64,000 bases of DNA from Dastarcus helophoroides (GCA_028583605.1 CM053329.1:12262501-12326500); one strand, 5' to 3'. Shown: positions 12,002-22,911, counted from the stretch's first letter. The notes: generated by a model from the letters alone, not told the origin. Program-made: numbers and translations.

Positions 12002-12200
12002 AATATTTGTTTTCGGTAGATCACTTGACAGGCAATTTCTAATCAGAGTGGTCAGTAAAAATGCAAATAGGTTTCCACTTTTATTGGTTGTGAAAATGAC
12101 ATGAAACTTTTGTAGATATTTTTCTGCAGATAACATTTTCCTTACGTTTGTTTGTATTTGTATCATCACAAGTTCTCGCTTTAAATCTTAATTTAAAAAG
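12002..12200 (+). repeat. Right copy of about 195 bp direct repeat
   Basis: Pairs with 8,003-8,196 and begins directly after the A-rich tail of the retrotransposon. The order of landmarks is the same (TTTTCGGTAGATC, AATCAGAGTGGTCAG, ATTGGTTGTGAAA, CTTAATTT). Divergence is spread along the whole length. Confidence 0.8.
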
Positions 12201-12837
12201 CCCATTACTTTAGCTTCAGTAAAATTGGGAACGTGATCTCTTTAATCATTGTGCTACCTGGGGAATTCTAATAGAAATAAATTATTTTTCTAAGCAATCA
12301 ATGGAAGCTATAAGATGTGCCGACACATTATGTGCAAAGAAAGAGAATATTTAAGACGATTTTTGGAATCAGATATTGCCAAATTATTTTGGGTAAAATT
12401 TTTTTAAGTGTTTCACGTTGCTTTCTATTGGTCTAAGAATAAAATTATTTTTTTTATATTTAGGATATTTTATTTTTAACTTTATAGTTATTAATAGCTG
12501 ATTGATAATATACTTTTTATTATTATTTATGACTTTCCAATATCCAACAAGTGTATCGGTATCTCTTTTGTAGGCTTTAAGTTAAAAAACGCATTTAACA
12601 TATATTTGTTTTCCTTATCAACTTTTCTTGCCACTACTGTTTACTATTTATACATTCTATTTAAGCATAAACAATAAATTAAAATATAAAAAATTGCATC
12701 CTATTCTCATTTACTTATATTTCCTATGTTATTTGACATTCTCTACTAACTTACCATACACGCATTTGTTCATAAAATATGTTTATGATAATTTAAGAAG
12801 CTGTGTTATTTTGGAATAGGACAAAGCCATTAAACAC
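12201..12837. other. Non-coding stretch with one copy of a four-copy repeat block
   Basis: 12,600-12,785 resembles 15,590-15,735, 17,190-17,345 and 22,741-22,905. All share a landmark close to TTACCATACACGCAATTATT. No coding signal. Confidence 0.5.
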
Positions 12838-15335
12838 CGTGATAAGCCGCCAAAACTGTATGTAGTTTTTTAAAACTGTCGAATTAAACTCATCTTTAAA
12901 TATTTTTTTTAAAGAATAATTTGTCCTTAATTTTTGAACCCAAATTGTCTACGTTGTGTTTAAAATTATTTTATTTCAATAGGTTGTTATCCCAGTTTGT
13001 ACAATCGACAGAAAAATGTTATCAAATTTAAACAACAATTGACCTCAACATTTTATTACAATAGGTCAAGAAATAAATCGATAACATTTCAAGTCAGTAG
13101 TTTTCCGGTATTCTTAAACATAGTACAACTAGATGAAAGTGAACCTATTTGTTTCAACTTGTTTAAATTTGCTGGATACAAGTCCGAGAAAAATATTTTT
13201 TTAGAAAATGAAGAGAATTCATTAAGCACAAATAATATAGCATTCTTTGTTTAACTTTTTTGCTCGTATATGGTGCGTCAGTTATTAATTTCCCAAAGTT
13301 AATCTTAACCCTAATAATTGCAGGGTGTGTTTTTGTCGTTTTCCTTAATTCAAGCATCCGTCACCTAGCACACAGTTTTCTGTTAAAAGCGTTAAGCTAA
13401 CAATATCCAAAGGATAATGCTACGAGAAAATGGAGCTTAAGATTGGAAATGAAGTTGTGCTTTATTGTAATAAATCAAATTCATAAATGTTCATTCAGTC
13501 TTATTCTTTTCTAGTTCTTTCTCACTCTTTCCTACTTTGCTATTGTTTTAATTATTCTTTTGTTTTTTTTCTGTGTTTCTCATACAAAACGCAAACACTT
13601 GAACTCAAACCAGTGTCGTAAAATGGACAAGAAAGATTGCTTAAATTTTGTAGAAACTTTCTGAGCAGAATTTTCCCTTCCAAACTACATCACTTCTACG
13701 GCTACTGATCTAATAGAAGGAACGTTTTCTGGCTTAGAAAGTGGCTAAGCTTGACTTGGCGCAAAAAAATACTTAAATTAAAGTTAGAAACTGGCAAGAG
13801 GTTCTCATCTCTTTAATTAAAGCATTTTCCTAACGAGCGCTGATGCTGATACTGCCCGTCCACCTACGTTATTACTCCCCATTTGTCAACAAATCTATAA
13901 AACTTTCTTTATGCCAAGTTGTCTTGTCCTATATCTTTGGAATTTAAGCAACCTACAAAGAAAAATCTGCAAATGAGATAGCACTAGGTGAATACACCAA
14001 AACAAAAACTAGGTAAGAGCTTATTGTGGCTTATGCTTCTAGGATGTTAAGGTGTACAATGTCCAGGTTTCTAGAACTTGCAGAACTAACCTAACCTAAC
14101 TTAAATATATGTGTCTGCTGCCAGTTACCGGACCTTTGTGGTGAAGGGTATAAATTATTTTGAAACACCTAAAAACTCAGCATTCAACAGCAGAACACTA
14201 AAATTGACCTTAAGAAAATGAAAATGTCTTTCTATTCTTATTTTGTTTTATTTTTGTTTCCTTTTTTTGAGACTGGTAGTTGCGGCAGTCATTTGTAGCG
14301 TTCTTGGCCCTATATTAATTTTCTAACAACGACTTTCCCATTCATTTGTATTTGTTGTGAAAATTTTAATTTTTTTTCTTCTTTTATTTTGTACGCTTTC
14401 CAACCCCATATTAATTAAAATTAGGAAGAAGTATTTTCTTAAATTTTTTGAAAGAATTAATTAAATTATCTAAGAGCGAAAAACCATCAAATAAAATCAT
14501 CAAACAGTTTAAAATTTACTTGCCTATTTATTCCATAGCAAACGTTACACAAATAGCCCAAGAACTTTACGTTGAACAGAAATTGTTTTTTTTTAATTCA
14601 TTTAAGTTAATTAGCACAAACAAGAGCAATTTATTAAAACTTTCTTATTTCGTACTCGTTTTCATATTGCGGGACTTGACTATATTTTAAAACTCGTTTC
14701 ATCAAAGTTCAGTACCTGACAATCCTGTAAAAAATGTATATGGTATTTTATGTTTACGCTTAACGTTTAAGAACCAAAAGATTTTGTCTGAATCTTGCTA
14801 GAGGGCATGAGGATGCACAATTTCTGCTAATTTAAATATTTCTAATTTAAATTAGCCCTTAAATAAAGCCCCTTTTAAATAATCTCGTCCCTTTTTCTTG
14901 CAAGTTTTATTTAAACAATTGAAATTTAAATAAGTTACAATTTTACGTGTTTATAAGGGCGTTTTTTGAAGGTAAAACTCCTTTGATCTACCACCACATG
15001 GTTTTGCCGAGAGATTTGCTACGGTCTCCATCATTGACATTTACCAGCTCTTTGACTGCCCTAATTTACGACATCGGACTTTTGAAACCAATATTTGTGC
15101 CTCTTTCTCGAATTTAAGTGATTTAAACTTATTATAAACCAAGCCTGACAAATAACCCTTATCTAATTTGTGAACTGCTAAAAAGTCTGTTGCTCACGCA
15201 AAACGTTAGGTTACAAAGAATTTTTATAATACAGTATTTGTAGATTAAATATTTTCAGAAAAAATTTAATAAAATTCAGTCAAATAAAAACGATGAAATA
15301 GAACAGTTTAGTAGGACTTGATTTACCAAAACACC
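12838..15335 (+). repeat. Duplicated segment, copy 1 (pairs with 26,604-29,500)
   Basis: Starts near GTGATAAGCCGCC and follows the second copy for about 2.5 kb in the same order and orientation. Shared landmarks include GTCTACGTTGTGTTTAAAA, AACAATTGACCTCAAC, GAGCTAACAATATCCAAAGG, GATGCTGATACTGC, TTCTAGGATGTTAAGG and GAGGGCATGAG, ending near AGAACAGTTTAGTAG. No convincing protein was found. A 150 bp block around 27,100-27,250 in copy 2 is absent here. Confidence 0.75.
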
Positions 15336-16467
15336 TATAAATGTTAAAAATTTTAAACACCTTTGTAACGTTTAAAGTTTTTTTATACTTCATGTAAAAA
15401 CCTAAAATTTAAGGGAAAGTCCAGAGCAGTAAATGCGCTAGTACAACTTATTAGAAAATTTAAATTCTCAAGAAAATTAATTTTGTACCAGCATCAAGCT
15501 CTATGGATAACAACAATAAATTTAGGCATTTTCCGGAAGCAAGAAACCTAAAAGCAACATTTTAGTTTGACCAAATTGTATTAAATTAAGTGGGAATTAA
15601 GCTATTTATAAACTTTATTTAACAATATCTAACAATATTAAATAAGTTTGTTCAGTTTCTGGTAATTTTCTGAATATTTTAATATTTTTCACTAATTCTC
15701 CATACACGCAATTAGTCATAAAAAAATTGTTTCATAATTTAACAATATTTTGAGCATTTAATTTGGCTTCAACTTACTTAACGCAACATTCATACATGGG
15801 CTATTCGTTGATTTGTCACATCATTACTATATATGACAGAAATTTTTAGATTAGGCAGTTTCAGCATTTTTTACATTTCAAATAAAAACAAGAAAAAACA
15901 TTAACAAAAAATAATAGGTTTATCAACCTGATATTTCATTTAAACTGATACCAAAAAAATTAAATCTACAAAGCAATTAAAATCATAATCTGATAGAGGA
16001 ATAAATTGTCTTTGAAATGGTAATGCATTTGATCTTCACGTATTTCTTTTTAATAAAATGAACATTATTTTTTTAACCAAATATTTAAACACAACACTAA
16101 AGAGTTAATTAAGTCATCTTAATTTTATAATTCTTTAAGATACATTTTTAATAGATTCCAACTTTTTGAGTGAAGATGACAGAGCATTTAATTAGTCCTC
16201 TTAAATGTCAAAATACTTGATCCTAAATTGTTAAATCCCAAAAGAGCTTGGCGAAACACATTTAAAACGTTAAATACTCAAGAAAAGTATTATAAAACTT
16301 AATCTAGGAAAAGTCTTCCTAGGTTTTTAATTCTTAAAATAAACTTAAAAGAAGATTAAGAAATAACATTTAAGGCTCTTAGAGTCCAAGCAAACGTATC
16401 TGGTGTCAACACATTCTAAATAAAAATCTATGTTAAGTTTTGGACATTAAAGTTAATAAATCTAAAA
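15336..16467. other. Non-coding stretch with a repeat-block copy
   Basis: AT-rich, no frames worth calling. 15,590-15,735 holds the second copy of the TTACCATACACGC-type block (here CTCCATACACGCAATTAG). Confidence 0.4.
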
Positions 16468-17022
16468 CCGGCTACAAACGCACGTACGTCGCTTAAGATT
16501 TGTACGCGTGTACATATACGCACGTAAATATCTCTTATCTGTAGTCAATATCTGCCTAAAATGTCTAAGAAAGATGTTTTCAGTCGCTGCCTAAATTTTT
16601 GTACGCGCGAACACAGACGGGCGCACATATCTCAACATATGGAGGTAAAACATCTTTACGTACATGAAATATTTTCTGTGTCGTTCTGTCTTCTGTTATT
16701 CGCTAGTCCGTTTTCCAACTGCACACTTAAGAATATTATGGCTGACAGCGGAAATTATCCAAAAAAGTTTTTAACAAAATTTATGAAACTTTATAAGTCG
16801 TATCTCTGTTCGTGGTTGCCGTCTTTTAATTAATCGATTTCCTTTCTTCTTTAATATACAAAGACATGCCACTGCTAACACATTTAATTCACTGTCACTC
16901 ATCGTCGACATGCCAAACAACAAAATGACATAAAGATAATGTTTCCGTATGTAGGCAAAATTAATGTATCCTACATGCAGACAAATACAAATCTCAAGGG
17001 ATGTACGTGCGTTTGTAGCCGG
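16468..17022 (-). mobile_element. Harbinger-like MITE, 555 bp
   Basis: Ends in inverted repeats: CCGGCTACAAACGCACGTAC at the left and its complement GTACGTGCGTTTGTAGCCGG at the right. Flanks are TAA-rich (TCTAAAA on the left, CTTAAG on the right), compatible with the 3 bp TWA duplication of PIF/Harbinger elements but not clean. On the minus strand 16,790-16,910 encodes a short basic peptide (MSDSELNVLAVACL then KKKGNRLIKRR) that resembles the N-terminus of Harbinger nucleases. This suggests a deletion derivative of an autonomous element. The 90-codon plus-strand frame at 16,561 is probably incidental. Confidence 0.7.
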
Positions 17023-17566
17023 CTTAAGACTTCAAAGTTTTAATAGGCTTTATCTTCTGATGTACATTCCTAAGCAAACTCATTTAATAAAGTTCTAAGG
17101 TTTAAATTTGACATTATCGAAATAATCAAATTTTTTTGAGAAAAAGAAAAAAAATCAGCTTTCCTTTTTAATCAATTCCCTCATTTTTAAAAAGTACTAC
17201 AGGTCCTTGCTCACTACTAATAAAACCAACCTTTTTTAATAATAAGCAACAAATGACAATTTAAAAATAATATGCAGTTCTCGAAATTTTCATGTTATTG
17301 TTATATTTTCCACTGATTTACCATATACGCAATTATTCAACTGTTATTTTTATGATTATTTAAAAACGTGTTTTATTGGGGACCCTAATAAAAATATTAT
17401 TTAAAGCACAAAAGAGTAAATTCCTAAAAAAACTTTTCCAGAATGTTGTATTCAGCCAACAATAAATCATTCATATTGCACATCCAACTATATTATCTTT
17501 AAAAAAGCTGTGATTCTAAAATATTAGGATCTAAAACTTCAAATCTTCAAACAGCTCAATTAAATA
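17023..17566. other. Non-coding stretch with a repeat-block copy
   Basis: 17,190-17,345 is the third copy of the block marked by TTTACCATATACGCAATTATTCA. Nothing else was recognised. Confidence 0.4.
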
Positions 17567-19050
17567 CAGGGTGTTACAAAAGTCCGGGCCGCTACTTCAG
17601 GAGCATATTCTACACATTAAAATATGAAAAATGTTGAAATACATTTTTTTCTTTAAATTGCCTCCTAACGGAGATATGACCATTTACAGATGGCGCCCCT
17701 AAAGATGTTTTTTTACTACAAAAAGTTAACGGTTAGTAGCAAAGTCATGAAATTGGGCAAGCAGTTAAAGAATTGGATTAGGCATATTCTCATGTAACAT
17801 ATTTTTTAAATAAGCAGTAGCGTGGTGTGTAGGGGGTTGCCCGCGATTATTTTTTGCCGTAACTTTTTTGTATTGCAATATTTCGACATAAAAGTACCAT
17901 AATCGTAAAAAGCAACATTTTTTATACAAAAAAGGTACTCTTCTTAAAGTCGCTTAAAGTAACCGTTTCCGAGAAAAAAGCGTTTAAACAAAATTGTTGC
18001 ATTTATTAGAATTCGTTTTGCAAATTTCTAATTTATCCACTACTAACTGCATTGATATAAAAATAGTACAAAATTAAGAAAATAAAATCAAAGCAAGTGT
18101 TCGAAATTACTGCCCCCTGCAGCAATACATTGCTCGGCTCGTCTTCTAAGGGAACTCCTTACTCTTTCGCAAATGCCTGGTGTATTGTGAATCTGGTTGA
18201 ACCCATTTTCAATTCGTTCACGAAGATCATTGATATTGTCAACTGGTGTGGAGTAGACGATCTGCTTTAGATGTCCCCATAAGTAGAAATCGAGTGGGTT
18301 GAGGTCAGGAGACCTAGCTGGCCATGGTATCGGACCTCCTCGATCTATCCATCGTTGATGATAGTTGTTATTCAAAAATTCCCTAGCAACTGCACTAAAA
18401 TGGGCAGGTGCCCCATCGTGCATTATCCACATTCGCTGTCTTGTTATGAGTGGAACATTTTCAAGTAACACGGGTAACTCTGTTTGCAAAAAATGTCTAT
18501 ATGATGCTCACCTATGATGTTAACCTATGAGGTAAAAAAAACGGTCCAATTATAGAGTCCCCTATTATTCCTCCCCAAATGTTAAGTGAAAAATGTTGCT
18601 GATGTCTCGACTGAATAACTGCATTGGGATTTTCAACTTGCCACTGATGCATGTTGTGAAAGTTAAGTATCCCGTTTCTGGTAAAACCCGCTTCGTCCGT
18701 AAATAATATGAGCGATGGAAAGTTCTCATTTTCAGCGATCTTATGCAATAGCCAGTTGCAAAATTCTATTCTCGGAGGATAATCAGCAGCAAGTAACCCT
18801 TGCACTCTTTGAAAATGATAGGGATAAAATTGGTAAAATTTCAAAATTCGCCAGATAGTTACGTGATTTACTCCTTCGGCTAAAGCAGGTTGTCTAGTGC
18901 TGACACATGGATCTTCTTCAACTCGCTGAAGCACACGCTCCTCTAAATTAGCAACTTCTGCGTTTGGCCTTCCAACACGTTCGCCTTTGAAAACAAAATT
19001 TCCTGTTTCACATAAACGAGCATGAATTTTCTGGAACAATTTTTCTTCTT
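17567..19050 (-). mobile_element. DD41D (rosa-like) mariner, 5'-truncated
   Basis: The terminus at low coordinates is CAGGGTGTTACAAAAGTCC, starting right after TA at 17,565-17,566, as expected for Tc1/mariner insertion into TA. This is the 3' end of the minus-strand element, followed by about 500 bp of UTR and then transposase. No matching terminus was found beyond 19,050, where an RTE-like fragment begins, so the 5' end and N-terminus are lost. Confidence 0.8.
18088..19039 (-). pseudogene. DD41D mariner transposase, broken
   Basis: Two minus-strand frames form one transposase. The upstream frame (18,512-19,039) has the linker motif GRPNAE, a second helix-turn-helix (VNHVTIWRILKF), LFTDEAGFTRNG with the first catalytic Asp, and NIWGGIIGDSIIGPFFLP. 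The downstream frame (18,088-18,489) has MHDGAPAHFS with the second Asp and ARSPDLNPLDFYLWG with the third. I count 41 residues between the second and third aspartates, hence DD41D. A frameshift at about 18,490-18,512, where a short TTAACATCATAGG-like stretch seems duplicated, separates the halves. The N-terminal DNA-binding part is missing. All three catalytic aspartates are still visible, so decay is recent compared with the other fossils here. Confidence 0.85.
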
Positions 19051-19054
19051 CTTC

Positions 19055-19502
19055 TTTGTCTTAAAAGTTTCGGAGCATCAAGATATCCAGATAAGTGGCC
19101 AAGTTTAGATAAAATTGATGTATTTCAGGAAAAAGATTCCCTTCTTCAAGTGCCTATTTGTTTCGAATATTGGCGACCATCCTGCATATGATGACTTTGT
19201 TCACGGCTGCTTTGAATAATTCGGTAGTAGTTTTTAAGAACCATGTCGTCAAGTTTTTAAGTCATGATATTCTTCTTCTTCCTGGTTCACTGTTGCCATA
19301 AGCTTTCATCTGCAGAACAAACTTTAATGGACTATACTTCCTTTGTTTTCTCATAATGTGTCTGAGGTACTTGATGGTGTTCGTTATTCCTAAAACCTTC
19401 TTCATTCTCTTTATCAGTGTCTTACTGATCACACTTTCCACTTATGAAATTCTTAACATCCTTTCATAAAGCCACATTTTGAAGGTCTAAAGTCTTTCAT
19501 CA
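19055..19502 (-). pseudogene. RTE-like non-LTR element, C-terminal part
   Basis: The minus strand, read with several frameshifts, gives MWLYERMLRIS, TNTIKYLRHIMRKQRKYSP, EPGRRRIS.LKNLTTWF and TTELFKAAVNKVI. These blocks are typical of the C-terminal region downstream of the polymerase in insect RTE-like endonuclease-reverse transcriptases. It continues the fragment at 20,178-20,612; the two are separated by the PLE insertion. Confidence 0.7.
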
Positions 19503-19513
19503 TAGAAACGAGG

Positions 19514-19830
19514 TGATTATTAAAGACGCAAATATTCGAGCACCAAAGATGTCTTAAGTCTGGTTTATTTTCGCAGTTAGCCATTGCGAAACATCAACAT
19601 GAGACCGGACATAAGATTCTTTTTGATAATATTTTAATTATATCCAATATTCTCAATTACTATAATAGGAAGATACGCGAGGCTACTGAAATCCAAAAGT
19701 TCCCCAAAAACGTCAACAGAGACGACGATTACATGCTTTTTTCCATCTGGAAACCAACCATCGGAAATCTTCGGGAGTCATTGCGCAAACGAATGGTTTT
19801 TAAAGTTTCCCTTTCTTTCTTTACTCTCTG
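19514..19830 (+). pseudogene. PLE GIY-YIG nuclease, C-terminal part
   Basis: Open frame with FEHQRCLKSG, AIAKHQHETGHKILFD, YYNRKIREATEIQKFPKN, VNRDDDYMLFSIWKP and a terminal stop. The H..ETGH segment, the glutamate in REATEIQK and the asparagine-rich end are the conserved C-terminal half of the GIY-YIG endonuclease that PLEs carry downstream of their reverse transcriptase. The N-terminal GIY and YIG strands are missing by truncation. The remaining frame has no internal stop, so the insertion is not very old. I see no ATG start, as expected for a fragment. Confidence 0.75.
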
Positions 19831-20046
19831 AAGAGTTTCGCCTCTGGTATGGTGAACATACTGAGTTACCATGCTCTTCTCTCCAAACTTTCTTATCCTT
19901 TGTACCAAATTTTTAATTCAAAAGAGTTTCGCCTCTGGTATAATGAATATTCTGAGTTACCGTTCTGGGATGTTTTGAAATTGGCCTATTTTTATTTTTT
20001 ATTTTCATATATTTTCTTGTATTTTATTTTTAATTTATTGTTTTCT

Positions 20047-20091
20047 TGTTCCTGAAGAAGCCCCCTACGATGGTAGGCGAAACGTCGAACA
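20047..20091 (+). ncRNA. Hammerhead ribozyme-like fold in PLE 1
   Basis: In order: stem I strand TGTTC, core CTGAAGA (CUGANGA), stem II GCC..CTAC / GTAGGC with loop GATG and extra C residues on the 5' side, GAA, palindromic ACGT in the stem III position, C as the nucleotide before the cleavage bond, then GAACA pairing all five bases with TGTTC. Hammerhead motifs in PLEs are established knowledge. The palindromic, loopless stem III would require pairing between two copies in a dimer. One extra A lies between the core and stem II. Prediction only. Confidence 0.6.
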
Positions 20092-20177
20092 CTTTTAGTA
20101 CTTCTTTGACACGGTCCAATGCCGGAAGAAGCATATCCTGTACTGACCGGCCGTGGAAGCCTTCGTTATCATCTTCT

Positions 20178-20612
20178 TTGTATTGCCTTGGTGAATGTTT
20201 ATGACTTTATTCCGTAGAAGAGTACCAAGAAAATATAGCACCGAAGGAGTCTGATATTGATGTCGATCTTAAGGTTGTGGCTTTTAAACAATTTAGCTAT
20301 TTGGTTGAAAGCGGTCCTTACTTTCTTTATTCTACACCTAATCTCCTGTGAGTGATCCTAGTTGTCGTTGATCATGGTTCCCAAGTACATGAGCTGTGAA
20401 ACTCCCTTTATTTGTGTGTTGTTAAGCATTGGGTCGTATCTTTTACCCCTTTATTTACCAATTACCATGAATTTGGTTTTACTACTGATAATTTCTAAGC
20501 GATAGTTACTACTACATCTTTTATTTTGTTCATTAGCTCTTGCAAGTTGTTTATGTTATCAGTAAAAACCAAAGTATTATCCACGTATCGGATGTTATTT
20601 ACTCGTTAACTA
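20178..20612 (-). pseudogene. RTE-like reverse transcriptase fragment
   Basis: The minus strand gives INNIRYVDNTLVFTDN (active-site box at about 20,568-20,595; YVDN where YADD is expected, so the second Asp is lost), NLQELMNKIKDVV, SKTKFMVIGK, QLMYLGTMINDN, EIRCRIKKVRTAFNQ and a YGIKS end. Stops and frameshifts are frequent. The order and motifs match RTE-like reverse transcriptases of insects. It joins logically with 19,055-19,502. Confidence 0.75.
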
Positions 20613-21639
20613 TAAAAAAAATTAGAAAATAAATTTATAATTTTTTGAAATATAAACTAATGTTTACATTTATTCTCCTACATTCACAAGGCTCATCCAT
20701 TTTTTTAAATTGCACAGTACTGTTTGTAGTACGTAATTCAAAAAATTATTTCATTTTATTTATAGTAGTGTTAAATTTTCTAGAAAATTTTTGAAAACCA
20801 AAAAGTTGAAGCCATTTCTTTAACCAATCAACATGAAACCTTAAATTTTAAAGCTATTTACAATTAAATAAAGTTTGTTGGACATCAAAAATAATAACTG
20901 CATTTGTTATTTTACAATAACGTAACCCGACAAAAAAATATCGATTTGGCAAATTTCCTAATTACCTTTTTAATAAAATATGGCTTACATAAAAAAATAA
21001 CGTTCTTGACGATAAAAAAATATAAACATAAGATTAACTGAGGTTGAGAGATGTTTACATGTCCATTAAAATATTTTTTTTTTCAAAATATAATTGCCTA
21101 TTTGCGTCATTTCCCCATTTGTATTTTTTAATAAAGGTGTGTATTTAAAAATAATGTCTCAGGTAAAAACCATAAGTCGATAACTAATACAGCTTATAAG
21201 ATTGCCTCGGATTGCGTTGGAATGTTCAATTCCAATTTTAATCGCAAATTTAATATGCCTTTGCAAACTCCAAAAGTATTCATTCAAATAAAATAATGTA
21301 AAAGACAAATTTGAACTGCACTCTATCCTTTGGCTAAATTAAGTCTTTTATTTAGAAAAAGTAATGGGTCAAAATCCTTGGAATGTAAGCACCTGTTTTT
21401 GCAGAATTATTTTTAACAAGTATAACAGTAGCAAACAATCTTGCACCCTTTTAATATTTTATAGCCCCATATCTACAAATCATGTTAAAATCTAAATTTT
21501 ATCTTAAGAAACCTAGGAGATAGGGGGGAACGGCTATTTTACATAAAGTGAGCTGGATTTGTAGGACCAATGAACTGAAAATTTCAAAAAATATATTTTA
21601 GGATCCTTATAGATAGCCCTAAAAATTATAATAGCAATC
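20613..21639. other. Non-coding stretch, nothing recognised
   Basis: AT-rich DNA without frames, transposon ends or obvious repeats. Confidence 0.4.
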
Positions 21640-21765
21640 TTATCCCCTGAAACCAAGAAATATTAAAAACTCAACAAAGGTTGCCCTGTGTTTTTTAACT
21701 TTCTTTCAGGGGAAAAGATTTGTATTTTAATTTTTGAAGGAAACCAAGGGCCAGTCAGTTTCACC
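21640..21765 (-). repeat. Dispersed repeat copy 4 (partial)
   Basis: Contains the CTGAAACCAAGAAA and CAACAAAGGTTG parts and the tail GAAACCAAGGGCCAGTC but lacks the hammerhead-like core. It is another inverted composite: CAGGGGAAAAG appears on + and TCCCCTGAAACC on - within 80 bp. Confidence 0.65.
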
Positions 21766-22911
21766 AAAAAAAAAATAGCTGGCTCTTTTGAATGATATTG
21801 CCACACGATATAATAACTCAAGCTTGACTTTTCGGTTGCCAAAAAAAACCCTACTTTATTTTAACATATTCTTTGTCCAATCAATGAGTGGCGTTATTTG
21901 CGTAAATCGTCAAAAATCAACGCTCTGCAAAGTAAAAAATTTATTCCTTACATGGGTTTTGAGGAAAACTCCTTTGTAACAGGCAGAATAACAAACACGA
22001 GAGTGGAATTATAAGGGTTTTGTTGTTTTTAATAGAAACCCGAAAAATAGCTATAACTTATCTGTTTTTTAATTTTTTTAAAAAACTCCAAGTGACTGTA
22101 AAAAAATTAAAATATCTTTCAATCGACGTAGCACAAGCTATCTGTGCAATTAAAAAAATAAAAAACGCCGCCATTGACAAAATAGCGGAGGAATGGTTTT
22201 TAATGTAACATTGGTTTACAACTCGGAAACCTAAATGATTTTTTTTTGTCCAAACCGTATTTGAATTTTACCTAAAACACACTATTATCCTAGAAACATA
22301 GTTTTTCCAGGACTTTGAGACACATAGTATAAAACTGACACTTAAAAGAAGAAACATTTTTAAAGATTTTAATTTTTTAAATTTGCCCAAAATAAACAGA
22401 TGGTTGAAAGCTTCGGAAATGGTATAAAGCTCCAAAATCTTGAAGAAACTATTCTGGTGCAACATACTTCGGGTAGAAATCCATTTAAAACTCTAAACAC
22501 TAAAGTTAATAAATCTAGAGCTCCAAAGTAACTATCAGCTTTGTATTACGATCTGCAGTCTCATTTAATTCTTTCAAGTTTTAATTCTAAACTATTAAAA
22601 ATGACTTTTCAGATGTCTCTTGCAATATGAACCTGATTCAAATTACCAAGAAATTGAAAACTGTCAAAGTATTAGGAGAAATGTATAAAGCTTTACAATT
22701 TTATGACTTTAGCCTCACAATATTTTAAAAAGTCAAAATGTTATAATTTTTCTTCTAATTACCTTTTCATGCTATTAATACTTACTATTTATAAATTTTA
22801 TTTAATCATAAAAACAAATTTAAACACAAATTTGCATGCTGTTCTCATATTTTTCATGTTATTTTAATAATTTTCACTAATTTACCATACATGCAATTAT
22901 TCAAAAATTGA
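21766..22911. other. Non-coding stretch with a repeat-block copy
   Basis: Contains the fourth copy (22,741-22,905) of the block with TTTACCATACATGCAATTATTCA. Short frames at 21,788 and 22,020 show no recognisable domain. Confidence 0.4.

Larger units (their letters stand above)
19503..20177 (+). mobile_element. Penelope-like element fragment 1
   Basis: Inserted into the RTE-like element and opposite in strand. It consists of the C-terminal part of a PLE GIY-YIG nuclease, a 3' region with a 91 bp tandem duplication (AAGAGTTTCGCCTCTGGTAT at 19,831 and 19,922), and a hammerhead-like fold near the 3' end. It is 5'-truncated, as is usual for PLE copies. The reverse transcriptase part is absent. 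Confidence 0.75.

Noticed and set aside
14084..14104. CCTAACCTAAC resembles the insect telomere repeat TTAGG.
   Set aside because: Only two units; not seen at the equivalent place of the duplicated segment; chance is sufficient.
16561..16833. A 90-codon plus-strand frame in the Harbinger-like MITE.
   Set aside because: The opposite strand gives the more plausible transposase-like peptide; the plus frame shows no domain.
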